This document shows positions 22,301 through 32,233 of a DNA stretch of 64,000 nucleotides, one piece after another; positions within the stretch are counted from its first letter, which is position 1, and each line of letters opens with the position of its first letter. A program made the position numbers and the translations under genes. Where the stretch lies: contig JAUMIR010000001.1 in assembly GCA_030847615.1 (NCBI GenBank), positions 370,752,687 to 370,816,686 of the forward strand, read 5' to 3'. A model generated the notes under the pieces. The model was given only the letters and a program-made list of their open reading frames with translations, did no database searches and was not told where the DNA came from. Origin of the DNA: Gambelia wislizenii (lineage: Eukaryota; Chordata; Lepidosauria; Squamata; Crotaphytidae).

Positions 22301-23940
22301 GGGGCTGTGCATTTTGGTTTTCTAGGTGTATATAGTTTTATTGCATTTAAATATTTTTAATGTTTTTAAGTGTTTTAACAGAAAATTGTTTAATCTGTTT
22401 TTTAAATTTCATATTTATATTTATATTGTTAATGTTTGTGTATTGTTTTAAACTCACTGTTAGATGCCTCGAGTCCCTATATTGGGAGGCAGGTGGGATA
22501 TTATTATTATTATTATTATTATTGATGTGTGAGGTGGAGCTGCTGCCACCTGCTGTCTGGCTGCCTTTGCAGAGCCAGGGAAAAGGTATTGCACAAGGAG
22601 TCACTGGATTCTTTCCTGCACAACATCCAAGAAAGTACTTACACTGCTGTAATGCCATCATACATCATTCTGTTCAGGTCCTCATCTTCATTCTCATTAT
22701 TAACTTAGTTGTTCAGGGACACTGGAATAATTATGCAAATTTCTTCACACACACACAAAGTATTGTATAAAATGCAACATAATCATTTTAACCTCTTCTA
22801 GGATTCTTGACCATTGGAATTTCTTCTGTCTACAAAGAGAAGGAGCAACACTTATTGAAGACAATTGGGTCCATTTTAAGTCACTCTTCTCCACAAGAAG
22901 TACAAATGATAACCCTGGTTATATACCTTGCTAATAACAGTTCTCAGCTAAATGAGCGCAGTGCCAAAGAAATTGAGGCTAAGTTTAGGAAGCATGTTAA
23001 TTTAGGAATATTGCTTGTTGTACAAAGTTCTCTCTCCAGTTATCCACCATTAAGCAGCCTGAAAGCAGATCAGTGGGATAACAGGAGGACAATTGGATGT
23101 AGAGCCAAACAGAATGTGGACTATGCTTATTTAGTTAACTTTTGTGCTGGTCTCTCTCACTATTATTTGATGCTTGAAGATGATATTGTCTGTGCCACTA
23201 ATTTTGTATCCATTATACATAACTATGTAAAGGACAGAACAACACCTTGGACCACAATTGCATTTTCAAGATTGGGCTACATTGGGAAACTCTACCATAG
23301 TTCTGATCTTGTTAAACTGGCCCGGTTCCTCTTGATGTTTTATGATGCACTGCCTGCAGACTGGCTTCTAGATTTTTTCCATAAATCAAAAGGTCAGGAA
23401 AATGCCATATTTTTCCGGCCTTCACTTTTCCAGCACATAGGTAGAATATCTTCATTTCACAGCATGGAAATCCAACTCCAAGATTCAGACTTTGAGGAAG
23501 ACTCTGGAGATTCTGGAGATTTCCTAACTGCTTCATGTTTCACAAATATACCCATATATTCAAATTATGTGCCGAATAATGTATGTCCCCCTGGCAGGGG
23601 TGTTTTTTGGGGCAAGAATGTAACATCAGGGAGCTTCTTCACCATTGTCTTTGCACAACCACTCGTTCCCCAGAAGATTCAGATTTACACAGGGTCAGCT
23701 GAATATAACAGGGACATTCTCTACTATGGTTATGTAGAAAAGGGTAGGCTCAAAATCCACTCACATGGGAGTGAAACGTGCCTGACTTTCCAGCGAATTG
23801 GGGATTTTAAGAATGGACGTTTTGAAATGGAAGACAAGAGCAACAAAGATGATATAGACTGCCTTCGGATACAGGCCACAGCAGCACAAAGTCAGTGGCT
23901 GAGAATAAGGAAAATAAATATTTGGGTGAAAAAGGATTAA
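16174..23940 (+). CDS. MGAT4C-like GnT-IV family glycosyltransferase, three coding exons
   Basis: Joining 16174-16338, 19247-19421 and 22802-23940 gives an unbroken frame of about 492 codons, close to the usual 478 aa of MGAT4C. The family adds beta-1,4-GlcNAc to the alpha-1,3 mannose arm of N-glycans in the Golgi; MGAT4C itself has weak or uncertain activity, so the reaction here is inferred. Residues 19-36 form one hydrophobic signal-anchor (type II topology) after a basic N-terminus. The catalytic region has KQNVDYAYLVNFC, a metal-binding-type EDD at about 239-241 (LMLEDDIVC), FSRLGYIGKLYHSSDL and FRPSLFQHIG. The C-terminal part continues to WLRIRKINIWVKKD. The ATG has a good context (caaccATGa). 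No stop or frameshift. The orthologous subtype (4C, 4D, 4E) is not resolved. Confidence 0.88.
16690..17261 (+). pseudogene. CR1 RT fragment in intron 1 (left part)
   Basis: Old, decayed CR1: 'atcaaatttgcagatgatg' (FADD region), 'aatgtaaggttctacattt', and a short open piece SRSREVTVQLYSAFVNLHLG at 17166-17228. It stops where a tandem-repeat insert begins at 17262 and resumes at about 17681. Confidence 0.8.
17262..17680 (+). repeat. Composite insert: ~94-bp tandem repeat plus SINE-like tail
   Basis: Three related units begin near 17276, 17373 and 17464 ('atcccaactgccattg', 'ctccatcttgccttggccca'). They are followed by a 3' region (gtaagcttgagggcaggg, gtaccatatacatggatggtgc) and a (GAT)n run at about 17657-17679. 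It sits inside CR1 and replaces about 25 bp of it. The VNTR-plus-tail structure recalls composite retroposons. Confidence 0.6.
17681..18105 (+). pseudogene. CR1 RT fragment in intron 1 (right part and 3' end)
   Basis: Continues the CR1 3' coding end ('aaaacaatgccttatgagga', 'gaggtgataagatagac') and 3' UTR, ending near 'acaattctatggttct'. Confidence 0.75.
18106..18998 (+). other. Intron 1 stretch without recognised features
   Basis: AT-rich intronic DNA. No exon-like frame with splice sites and no clear repeat family seen. Confidence 0.5.
18999..19213 (+). repeat. Sauria-type SINE just upstream of exon 2
   Basis: Complete: tRNA-like head 'gcatggtatagtggtttgag' (A box), B box 'ggttcaaatcc', body 'gggcaagtcatactctctca', BovB-like 3' 'gttgacttgaaggcacaaca' and an ACA tail. 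It ends about 33 bp before the presumed splice acceptor of the MGAT4C-like stem exon. Confidence 0.9.
19247..19421 (+). CDS. MGAT4C-like stem exon
   Basis: Encodes the luminal stem, ending YTYLLGSPPTKK, which leads into the KRFLTIGISSV junction typical of the family. Donor AAGC|GTGAGT after 19421, phase 1. The acceptor is uncertain: ttgcag at 19246 has almost no pyrimidine tract, because a SINE ends only about 30 bp upstream. An AG at 19276 (tatttgatatttaag) is an alternative in the same phase and would remove 10 residues. Confidence 0.75.
19755..19880 (+). repeat. CR1 3' end
   Basis: 'ttggaggtctttaaacagag', 'gggattgggctagatggtcc' and the terminal ATTCTATA/ATTCT repeats match CR1 3' termini elsewhere in the window. 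Confidence 0.8.
20216..20442 (+). repeat. Sauria-type SINE in intron 2
   Basis: Head 'gccagtatggtgtagtgg', B box 'ggttcggatcac' and tail 'acttaaagatacacaacaac'. Confidence 0.88.
20443..20835 (+). pseudogene. L2 LINE 3' fragment
   Basis: 'tgctctatgtggggctgcc', 'ctgcagctaatacaaaatgc' and 'ttggagctcaattcaaggtg' align with the L2 RT C-terminus at 59040-59260 (ALYMGLPL, LQLIQNMAAR). No intact frame. Confidence 0.75.
20836..22020 (+). other. Intron 2 stretch; pyrimidine-rich part at 21410-21760
   Basis: No gene seen. The pyrimidine-rich segment contains imperfect repeats of 'cctcacctcaccttgtgctc'-like words, which make a 155-codon frame without any recognisable domain. Confidence 0.5.
22021..22525 (+). 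repeat. L2 LINE 3' end with (TTA)n tail
   Basis: 'gggccttcttggtggctgct' and 'cttcgggactccctccc' are L2 ORF2 C-terminal sequence. Then comes the 3' UTR with 'gatgcctcgagtccctatat' and a (TTA)n tract at 22500-22523. Confidence 0.75.
22802..23940 (+). CDS. MGAT4C-like terminal catalytic exon
   Basis: The acceptor (aacctcttctag) ends at 22801. The exon completes an Arg codon across the junction and reads FLTIGISSV onward for 378 codons to TAA at 23938. A single large terminal exon carrying the whole catalytic domain is the MGAT4C arrangement as I know it. Confidence 0.9.
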
Positions 23941-24127
23941 TGTTCACATTCTGTTGTGCAAATATGTTGTGTACACTCACTTGATACTATGGAAAGTCAT
24001 GTTAAATCTTGCTGGCTGTGATGAGAGAGATAAATTCTTACATTTTCTGCAATTGAAATTGTTTCTCTTTCTTTTCATTTCATTTCAAATGAACTTTGAT
24101 GGAAAACAAAAAGCAAACCTCTTAGGC

Positions 24128-24133
24128 AATAAA
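24128..24133 (+). promoter_or_regulatory. Candidate polyadenylation signal of the MGAT4C-like gene
   Basis: AATAAA about 190 bp past the stop codon, and the first such hexamer after it. No transcript evidence is available. Confidence 0.45.
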
Positions 24134-24279
24134 TTAACATTTTCTCACCAAGCATTTATGTCAATGAATTAAATCTTAACCTGCACATTAACCTCTTTAT
24201 AAAATCCCTTAACTATCATACATAAGCTGCAATTTAAATTATTCAAAGAGACAATGGACAGCGTGATTTCTTTTTCTTT

Positions 24280-24408
24280 TCTGGCTTTTCTTCGCAAACG
24301 AAGATTCAGGACGGACTCATCCTGCGCTTTCTGCAAGCGCGCTGATGACTAAAAAGGCCAATCTGAGATAAACAAGTCCGGTTGCAGAAAGCACAGCAGA
24401 AGGTCTAA
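24280..24408 (-). repeat. Family X LINE 3' tail
   Basis: 'cttttcttcgcaaacgaaga' through 'cacagcagaaggtct' equals the terminal 130 bp of the LINE at 12120-13433. The adjoining CpG-rich 240 bp (24414-24655) is unassigned. Confidence 0.85.
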
Positions 24409-24654
24409 AAAAGGCTGCTTGGTCGTTCAGGATGCTGCCGAACAAGACTGTCATCTCCCGGGTCAGCCTCGAGCGACCAAAGTCCTGAACCGCCTTCATG
24501 CAGGGTTGGGTCTGCGGCTTCCAGTGCATCTTTACACCTGCCGTTTCGTCCCTCGCCTATCGCTACAGGGCTTTTTTGGAACTGGATTTGTCCTTCGAGC
24601 CTGTGCAATGGATTTTTCTGGTGGAGTGCAGTGTGCACAGAACTGGCCTCACCC

Positions 24655-24722
24655 TTTATTAATAATAATATAATAAAATTTATTTATACCCCGCCCCTCT
24701 GTTAAAACAATCGGGGTGGTTC
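24655..24722 (-). repeat. L2-type LINE 3' tail
   Basis: Complement of the 'gaggggcggggtataaat' tail that also ends 29125-29352. Confidence 0.75.
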
Positions 24723-24971
24723 ATCTGCCGTGGCCTTGCAAGCATGGACATAGCAGCGAGGTCCTCGGGTCGTAGTAAAGAACAATTTCACTATTGCAGT
24801 GAATTTTAAAATACACATGGGAAGTGATCAGATAGGATTTCTGCATTCATTGATTGTGGTGCAAGTTTTGGATTATTTTAGTGATATGGAACAGCACATT
24901 TATTTATTGTTTTTATAGGAACATTTTGGAAATGCATCCCTATTATAAGCTTTACAGTATTTAACAATATT

Positions 24972-25265
24972 TTTATTTATTTATTTAGGTATTTATACCC
25001 CACTCTTCAGCCACAAAGGCTCTCAGAGCAGCTTACAAATTTGTTATGCAATAGCACTTACACATCTACACTGCTTTATAGCATGCTAGGCGCTCTCTAA
25101 GTGGTCTCGAGTGTGTGTTACCTAATTGCCCCCACAAGCCGGGTACTCATCTTATCAGCCTACGGAAGAATGAAAGGCTGAGTCAACCTTGGAGTCCTGC
25201 AGGATCGAACTCACAACCTTGTGGCTGCAGTAATGGCATTTATCCACTGTGTCACCAGGGATCCC
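24972..25265 (-). repeat. tRNA-derived, L2-tailed SINE
   Basis: The right end is a reversed tRNA-like head (cactgtgtcaccagggatcc; B box as 'ggatcgaactcacaac'). The left end is an L2-like 3' tail (tatttataccccactcttca). The shared middle 'gaaaggctgagtcaacctt' is also in 30986-31192. Confidence 0.8.
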
Positions 25266-25591
25266 AATACACATTCAACTTTTACTTGTTGAGCAGCAAC
25301 TAGAAAGTCCCTACATCTAGTGAATTTGCAAGACAATCCAAAATAAAGAAACAATCTTTTATATTGTTAGATCTATCCAGCTGGGCAAGTTATATAGTAA
25401 ATGAAGAAAATCTCTCAACCACTTTTGTCCTTGCTCAATCATCTGCCAGTATGCGGTCCTCACCCGATCTGTCCTGGAACACCGGAAGTGACCCTTGACT
25501 ATGAGAGAGTTGTCCACGTCTTCACTAGACACAGGTGTCACAGGTCTTGATGATGTTTGTGTGTGTGTGTTTGTGTGTGCGATAATTTTAC

Positions 25592-25962
25592 TGTGTAAAA
25601 TTTCACAGATGAAAATTGGGACATACGTGACCTTGCAACATCAGAGTGGTCAAAATGGAAAACATCATTGAGGAAAAAAACACAAGCTTGGGGAAGCTGC
25701 AGCAGTTTGCTTTTGCCTATGTCTACAGGGAAAGCCAAGACTACACCCCTTTCTCTCCCCACCCCCACTGAATTAACTAAGTGCAAAGTACTTTTACACT
25801 CTGAACTCAGTTTGCAGCAAAGTGAAGTAAGCCAAGGACAAAGGGGGGTGGAAGTGGGAGGAGGACAGAAAAACAGGACATTATAAAAGTGGCTGTAAAA
25901 GTGGGGGGACAGAGGATTAATCAGGACTGATCCTGCCAAACTGGGGCAGCTGGAAGCTATGG
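25592..25962. mobile_element. CTCCAA-ended MITE-like repeat, copy 3
   Basis: 'atttcacagatgaaaattgg', 'ctgcagcagtttgcttttgc' and 'acagaggattaatcaggact' match copies 1 and 2; the terminal inverted repeat is worn. A short GT-rich run precedes it at 25553-25580. Confidence 0.7.
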
Positions 25963-26732
25963 GTGTGCATAAAGGTGACATGCTGTGAGGCCATACCCTT
26001 AAGATATTTTTCTTGCTATTTTTCCTTCCTCTGTAATTCACTAGAGGGCAGCAAATCTCCATCTTTTGGTTTTCCCAAGGAGAACTTTCTCTTCTCTGTG
26101 CAAAACTGTTAACAAACTCAACTAACAAAAAGTGAATCGGAGGAGAATTATATGCAAGTTGTTTAGTTTCACCAACTGCCCTGCACACTCAGAGTGTATT
26201 AGTTAGGCCTTTAAGATCTATTTTGTCACACACACAAAATATGAAAGAGATGGATTTTCATCAAGATGGATAACAAGGGACATTTAAAATGAGCACACAC
26301 CCACCTTCCAGTGGCCTTTTGAAACAAACTCACCACGTAGCTTTAAAAACCACAACTACCTAGCATGATTTCATTGCAAGTGGTGTATGTGTTATGTTCT
26401 GAATGCTGGTTGCTATTTCTCGGGCTTCAGGCGGCTGCTTTGTTCCATTACGAGATTCTCTGATGCAGAGAGAACTTGTTCAGGTCTGACTTTTCTTCCA
26501 CACGGCCATAAAGCCACTGTTAACACCTGCTGTGACAAGCAGAACTTCAACTTTGCTTCCAAGCTAACTGAAACAACTGTTGATGGCTGTGACCTCTAGT
26601 TTCCTTAAGAGTCCCTACACTGTCTCATGGTATGCTCTTTTATTTAACATAAATATTTCCTTGCTGAAACAGATCCATCAGGCTAGTCATCTAGATCACA
26701 AAGGGGTGGCTAGATACTTTGAGAAGCTCATA
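25963..26732. other. Gene-free stretch
   Basis: No coding exon, RNA or element recognised. Confidence 0.5.
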
Positions 26733-27103
26733 TTGAATCTCCCTTGTCTGGAATTCCAAAATCCAAAATATTCCAAAATCCAAACTGTCCACATGACTGG
26801 CTGATATAGTGACACCTTTGCTTTCTGACGGTTCAATGTGCAAAAGCTTTGTTTCATGCACAAAATTATTAAAATGCACAAAATTATTTAAAGTATTGTG
26901 TCTAAAATTAACTTCAGCCTATGTGCATAAGGTGTATATGAAACATTAATGAATTTTGTGTTTAGACTTGGGTCCCATCTCCAAGATATCTCATTATGTA
27001 TTTGCAAGTATTCCAAAATCTGATATTCCAAAATCCAAAAAAAAAAAAAAAAACCCACTAAAAAACCCTCTGGTCCCAAGCATTTCGGATAAGGGAGACT
27101 CAA
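26733..27103. mobile_element. MER2-like Tigger MITE
   Basis: Terminal inverted repeats: TTGAATCTCCCTTGTCTGGA at the left against the complement of 'ggataagggagactcaa' at the right. The right part (ggtcccaagcatttcggata, 'gggtcccatctccaagatat') reads like the mammalian MER2 family from memory. A 17-base A run lies at about 27038-27054. Confidence 0.7.
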
Positions 27104-27289
27104 CCAGAATGTGACAACCATGTTGTTCTTCTAACTTGCTCATCAGTATCCAAACCTTCCTCTAAAGAACTGAATAAAAATGGTGATGCTCTGACAACCT
27201 CTCTCAGATTTTTTTTTTAGCTGGTGTTGCTTTATAGAAGTTTATGGGAATGGCCAGCTGCATATCTAGAGCAGTGCATCTCAGGGTAT

Positions 27290-27470
27290 CTGATGTGGGG
27301 GACCAACATTTCCCTATAATGTGACAGAGACTGATAACATACTAGTGCCCATTGGCTACAACTGTTTTTGTCTTTCCTGGAAGCTCACCACAGATCACCA
27401 GCTAATGGCTAGCAGACCAGCACTAATCCACGGACTACCACTTTGAGTAGCATTGACCTGGAGGATTCTG
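27290..27470 (+). repeat. Dispersed repeat, pair of 4312-4447
   Basis: 'gtgcccattggctacaactg' and 'aagctcaccacagatcacca' correspond to the block at 4360-4430. Confidence 0.5.
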
Positions 27471-27479
27471 TTTTGATCA

Positions 27480-29120
27480 TAAATGCCTTTCTATAATAAT
27501 AATTGGTTTTATGTCTGGACAAAACAGCGTATTTCTGGTCCATGCAAAATGTTGTTTTAAAAATGTACAAAACACACATTTGGCTTTGTACACAGAAGGA
27601 GGAATTCACTACCTCCCTCTCACAATGGTCAAACTCCCTGCAGGATTTACTTACGTCCTGTGGGGACTTTTCTTCCATAGCCATTTAGTAGCTGGAAAAG
27701 AATGGATAGGGGAGGATCAGACTTCTTGAGGGTTCTCCAAAGGTCCTGGAGGATGATGTTGCCATTGTACATTTGGTTATTGGTACATAGTCAGGTACTT
27801 CTCCAACATCCCCACTGCCCATAAGCCACTAAAAAGCTTGGAGGGATGCAGAAGGAAGGTGAGTCCTCCATGAGGGAAGAGGGGAGATATATCATAGTTC
27901 TGCCTGTGCAAAACCTTAGAATATGATTCCTGAAACAAGATCTCAGCCATTGATTCCCCACCCAGCCAGCCACCCACCCACCCATAAGTCACTTTTATCA
28001 CTGTGTCTGGCAACCAGCTTTGTGGATGAGCCATTTGGAGTAATTCAGGAAGGCTTTTGTTTAGCTAATTCCTTCTCAAAATGGCCTCCTCACAGATTCA
28101 ACCCCAGTGCTCTGTCAGTTGACCTGACAACACATGATTCCATGGTCTGCGCAAAACCAGTTTTCCCTTTTCAAAAGGAATTTGGTTCAAACCTCCAGTA
28201 GAATGGCAGACCAACACTGACACAAGAGGTGCATTCTAGTTTGTTGCAATATCGTTATAAGTCACAGGGAAACTTTTGTACTGCCTTCCCCCTCAGGGCA
28301 AATTTTCAAAGCAACTAGATCAGTGCTCCACGCCTACATCCTCTTATTTGTGGGGAGGACTTCTTTGTACCAGTAATATGCCCCCATTGCTTTGAAAATG
28401 TATCCTTTAATACAGGAACAGAAGAGCTAGATTAAAAGCAAGTCTCTTTTGCTGAATGCCAGAGGCTGTGGAAACCATGCATTCAGCAGTTTATAAAATT
28501 ATCTCCCTTCAAAAGAAAATTTCCAGGAGTGAATGAAAAGGGAGAAAAAGCAAAGTAATGCTAATAGGAGTCAGAGTCAATGCCTGGCTCTACCGCACAC
28601 AGATATTTACTTTTCAGCTTCCTCACCCAGGCGTTGTCTTCCTTCCTCAGTTTTCTCCAGAGTATCCAAACTCTTGTTTCAGATACTTTCAGGCATCCTG
28701 TTGACTGGATAAAACATGGAGCTCTGATGGCCCTATATGAACCATTGCTGAGGGAGTCACTCCCAGAATCAATGGAGCCACCACTGTTGGTGTGTGTGTG
28801 GGGGAGAGAATTAGCCTCCTTTTATTGGTGTAGAGTTCCAGGGTCACCTCAACTATGGCAGCACCTATCACCAATACATTAATGTTCTTCCCTTCTCCAC
28901 CCCCTCTCTGATATAGCAAAGTGTATATTTTCCATGTTGGGATGGAAGATATGGACTGAAGCTGGGCAGAGCCTTGTAGCTGAGAAGAGATTCACATAGC
29001 CCATGTGCTTGATCATGGGTGGGCAGAAGGTTGTTTAGGATCTCCCACTAGATCTCAAACAAGAGCTTCTGATTTCCAATAGTTTAACAGTAGTAACAAC
29101 TAAAAAAGCATCTATCAGGG
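27480..29120. other. Gene-free stretch
   Basis: No exon or repeat family identified. Contains short homopolymeric CCA/ACCC runs (27957-27985). Confidence 0.5.
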
Positions 29121-29124
29121 GATC

Positions 29125-29352
29125 CTGGCCTCTTTTAGTTCGCTGGTTATTTATTGTATTTATTGTTTTTAAAGGTGATTTTAGACAGTTGCTTTTAATT
29201 TATATTTGTTTAATATTTTTTTTATGGGGGAGGGTGGGGTGGGGGTGTTTAGGGATTTTTATCTGTATTGTATTTTAATTTTTGTAAGCCGCCCCAATTG
29301 TTTTAACAGAGGGGCGGGGTATAAATATTATTATTATTATTATCATTATTAT
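29125..29352 (+). repeat. L2-type LINE 3' UTR and tail
   Basis: 'taagccgccccaattgtttt', 'gaggggcggggtataaat' and (TTA)n, the classic L2-like end. Confidence 0.8.
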
Positions 29353-29487
29353 CCTCTTATCCTTGTTAAATTAAGATAAGGGTTGAGGGAAAACCAGGGC
29401 TGGGATTTTTGTATGAAAGGATTTGTGAGCTTGAATAATAACCACAATAACCACAAATCCCTAGGCTGAGACTGTGTTTAGAAGACT

Positions 29488-30092
29488 TCATAGAATCATA
29501 GAATTGCAGAGTTGGAAGAGACCACGAGGGCCATCCAGTCCAACCCCCCTGCCACGCAGGAAATCTTGATCAAAGCATCCCCGACAGATGGCAATCCAAC
29601 CTCTGTTTAAAGACCTCCAAGGAAGGAGACCCCACCACGCTCCGAGGGAGTGTGTTCCACTGCCGAACAGCTCTTACTGTCAAAAAGTTCCTCCTCATGT
29701 TGAGGTGGAATCTCTGTTCCTGGAGCTTGCATCCATTGCTCCGTGTTCCAGTCTCTGGAGCAGCAGAAAACAAGCCTGCTCCATCCTCAGCGTGACATCC
29801 CTTCAAATACTTAAACAGGGCTATCATATCGCCTCTTAACCATCTTTTTTCCAGGCTAAACATACCCAGCTCCCTAAGTCTCTTCTCATAAGGCATCGTT
29901 TCCAGACCTTTCACCATTTTAGTCGCCCTCCTCTGGACATGCTCCAATTTGTCAATATCCTTTTTGAATTGTGGTGCCCAGAACTGGACACAGTATTCTA
30001 GGTGAGGTCTGACAAAGGCAGAATAGAGTGGCACTATTACTTCCCTTGATCTAGATACTATACGTCTATTGATACAGCCCAAAATCGCATTC
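29488..30092 (-). pseudogene. CR1 LINE 3' end, 170 codons open
   Basis: The minus-strand frame 30082-29570 reads [20 protein letters not shown] ... [13 protein letters not shown] and ends in a stop like the other CR1 copies. The 3' tail has 'tagaatcatagaatt' at 29490. It is almost identical to the CR1 at 32830-33435, hence recent. 5'-truncated, so not functional. Confidence 0.9.
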
Positions 30093-30549
30093 CTTAATTC
30101 TTAGTGTTCCTCCACCTACCTCAGCCACTGTTGTGAGTCTGACCCCAGTTGGTGGGCCCCATGGGTCTCGTACAAAATAAGGATATCCGACAAGCCAGAA
30201 GAATGCATACTGGTATCTTAGGTATCAAGGGGAGTTAAAGGGAAGTGAATCAGAAAAGAATGCCTCTGCCCCGTTTGCAAATTGGGGCACAGAGTTGCAA
30301 GGATCATTGCTTGATGGTGCCTACTGGCTTCCATTTTGGTGGGGGCAATAAATCTGCTCAGGGTTTTGGTCTGAACCTTAAAGGCACTCTCCAAGGTACT
30401 GAACCTATTTGGGGGATTATGTTCAACACATTCAAGGTTCAGACTAAAACCCAGAATGGATTCACTGTCCCTACAAACATAGCAACAACCACCTGCCACT
30501 GCCAATGTCAGCAAAGCGGCAGCTAAACCTACTTCAAATGCTCTGGGGC

Positions 30550-30778
30550 CCATTCATCCAACACAAATATACCACTATTATTCCATTTAACTGCTATGGT
30601 TCCTTCTTATGGCATCTTGGGGTTTGTACTTTGGTGAGGCACTAGAGGAGCACTCTGGCTGAGAATTCTAAATGTCCCTCCCTAAACTCCAAATCCCAAA
30701 ATTACATAGGGTGAAACCATTGCAGTTAAAATGGAATAATAGTGCTATAATTGCATTGTGTGAATGGACCTCAGACGT
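30550..30778. mobile_element. Palindromic MITE, copy 2
   Basis: Ends 'gggcccattcatccaacaca' and its complement 'gtgtgaatggacct'. Inner arms 'ctattattccatttaactgc' and 'gcagttaaaatggaataata'. About 230 bp; related to 15585-15822. Confidence 0.78.
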
Positions 30779-30892
30779 TTCTATGACAAATATTCAAGGA
30801 AAGACAGGGTCAACATGCTGCAGTATTTTAGGCACCTGTTCTGGTTCTACCAGGCAAGGATAGCAATAGCAACAGTGATATCATTTATGAAG

Positions 30893-30985
30893 TCGAAGGC
30901 TTTCACGGCCGGCATCCATAGATTTTCCTTGGTTTTTTTCCAGAACACAGCTTCACAGCCTGGAAGAAAACCCCAAGGAAAATAT
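30893..30985. repeat. Short Penelope-end fragment
   Basis: 'gaagtcgaaggctttcacgg' followed by an internal hairpin ('ttttccttggtttttttcc' and its complement). Same start as 11577. Confidence 0.6.
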
Positions 30986-31192
30986 AATTTATATTTCTAT
31001 ACTGCTTATCAGTGCAAAGCACTGCCTAAGCAGTTTACAATGAGTTAGCTAATTGCCCCCACAAACTGGGTACTCATTTTACCGACCCTGGAAGGATGGA
31101 AGGCTGAGTCAACCTTGCAGTCCTGTAGGATAGAACTCACAACGTTGTGGCTGCAGTAGCGACATTTAACCACTGTGCCACCAGGGCTCCAT
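30986..31192 (-). repeat. tRNA-derived, L2-tailed SINE
   Basis: Reversed tRNA head (cactgtgccaccagggctcc), 'ggaaggctgagtcaacctt' and 'aattgcccccacaaactggg'. Second copy of the 24972-25265 family. Confidence 0.82.
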
Positions 31193-31454
31193 AGAACTAT
31201 GGTGGTGAATAAATTTGGCCAATGTTTCCTTCATAGTCGTGTCATGACACATCTTTTTCCTTTGTAAAGCTAAACACACATGCGCACAGCAAGCAAACAA
31301 AAGAATCACAAAATGCAAGTGACCTATCTAAACTTCTATTTTTTAATTGTCCACTCAACAAGGCAGCAATTAACCTAGTTTTAAATTTTGTTGATTTATG
31401 AGCATGCACAAAAATCAGTCTATTTTCTCCAAGAACAAATCCACTCCCCTCTTT

Positions 31455-31767
31455 ACAGGACTCCCTGAAACAACATCTCAGGCTCAGCCAAACTGATCAC
31501 CAACCCTGGCCTCACATTAGGAGGCATGGAGACGCACTATCCACAATGCTGCAGCCTTATTTGAGAACTCACGCTGAACAAGTCTTGAAGAGAAACGACA
31601 ATGCAGAAAGAATCACAACCCAGAAACATCACCCAAGGAGACCTTCTGCTGTGCTTTCTGCAATCGGACTTGTTTATCTCGGATTGGCCTTTTTAGTCAT
31701 CAGTGCGCTTGCAGAAAGTGCAGGATGAGTCCTTCCTGAATTTTCGTTTGCGAAAAAAAGCCAGAGA
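31455..31767 (+). pseudogene. Family X LINE 3' fragment
   Basis: Terminal ~310 bp: 'gactccctgaaacaacatct' to 'ttcgtttgcgaaaaaaagcc' and GAGAGAG. CR1 sequence starts directly after it, with no spacer. Confidence 0.85.
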
Positions 31768-32202
31768 GAGAACAGGGGACAGAGAAAAGGCAGAATTACT
31801 CAACACCTTCTTTGCCTCAGTGTTTTCAGAAAAGGAAAAGGGCGATCAACCTGAGGATAAAGGAACAGAGGACACAATAGGAGAAATCCAGCACAGAATA
31901 AGCAAAGAGGTAAAAGAGCTGGCAAATGTAATCTCACAGCCATTGGCAATAATCTTTGAGAACTCCTGGAGAACAGGAGACATCCCAGCAGACTGGAGGA
32001 GGGCAAATGTTGTCCCCATCTTCAAAAAGGGGAAAAAAAGAGGATCCCAATAATTATCATCCAGTTAGTCTGACATCAATACCAGGGAAGATTCTAGAGC
32101 AGATCATGAAACAGAGAGTCTGTGAACATTTAGAAGGCAATGCCATAATCACAAATAGTCAACATGGGTTTCAGAGGAACAAGTCATGCCAGACTAATCT
32201 GA

Positions 32203-32233
<31 letters not shown>

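Noticed and set aside
24414..24655. CpG-rich segment between LINE tail and L2 tail, considered as a CpG-island promoter
   Set aside because: Too short, flanked by repeat ends on both sides and without a gene start; more likely an unassigned repeat piece.
24972..25265. tRNA gene on the minus strand
   Set aside because: Head of an L2-tailed SINE that recurs at 30986-31192.
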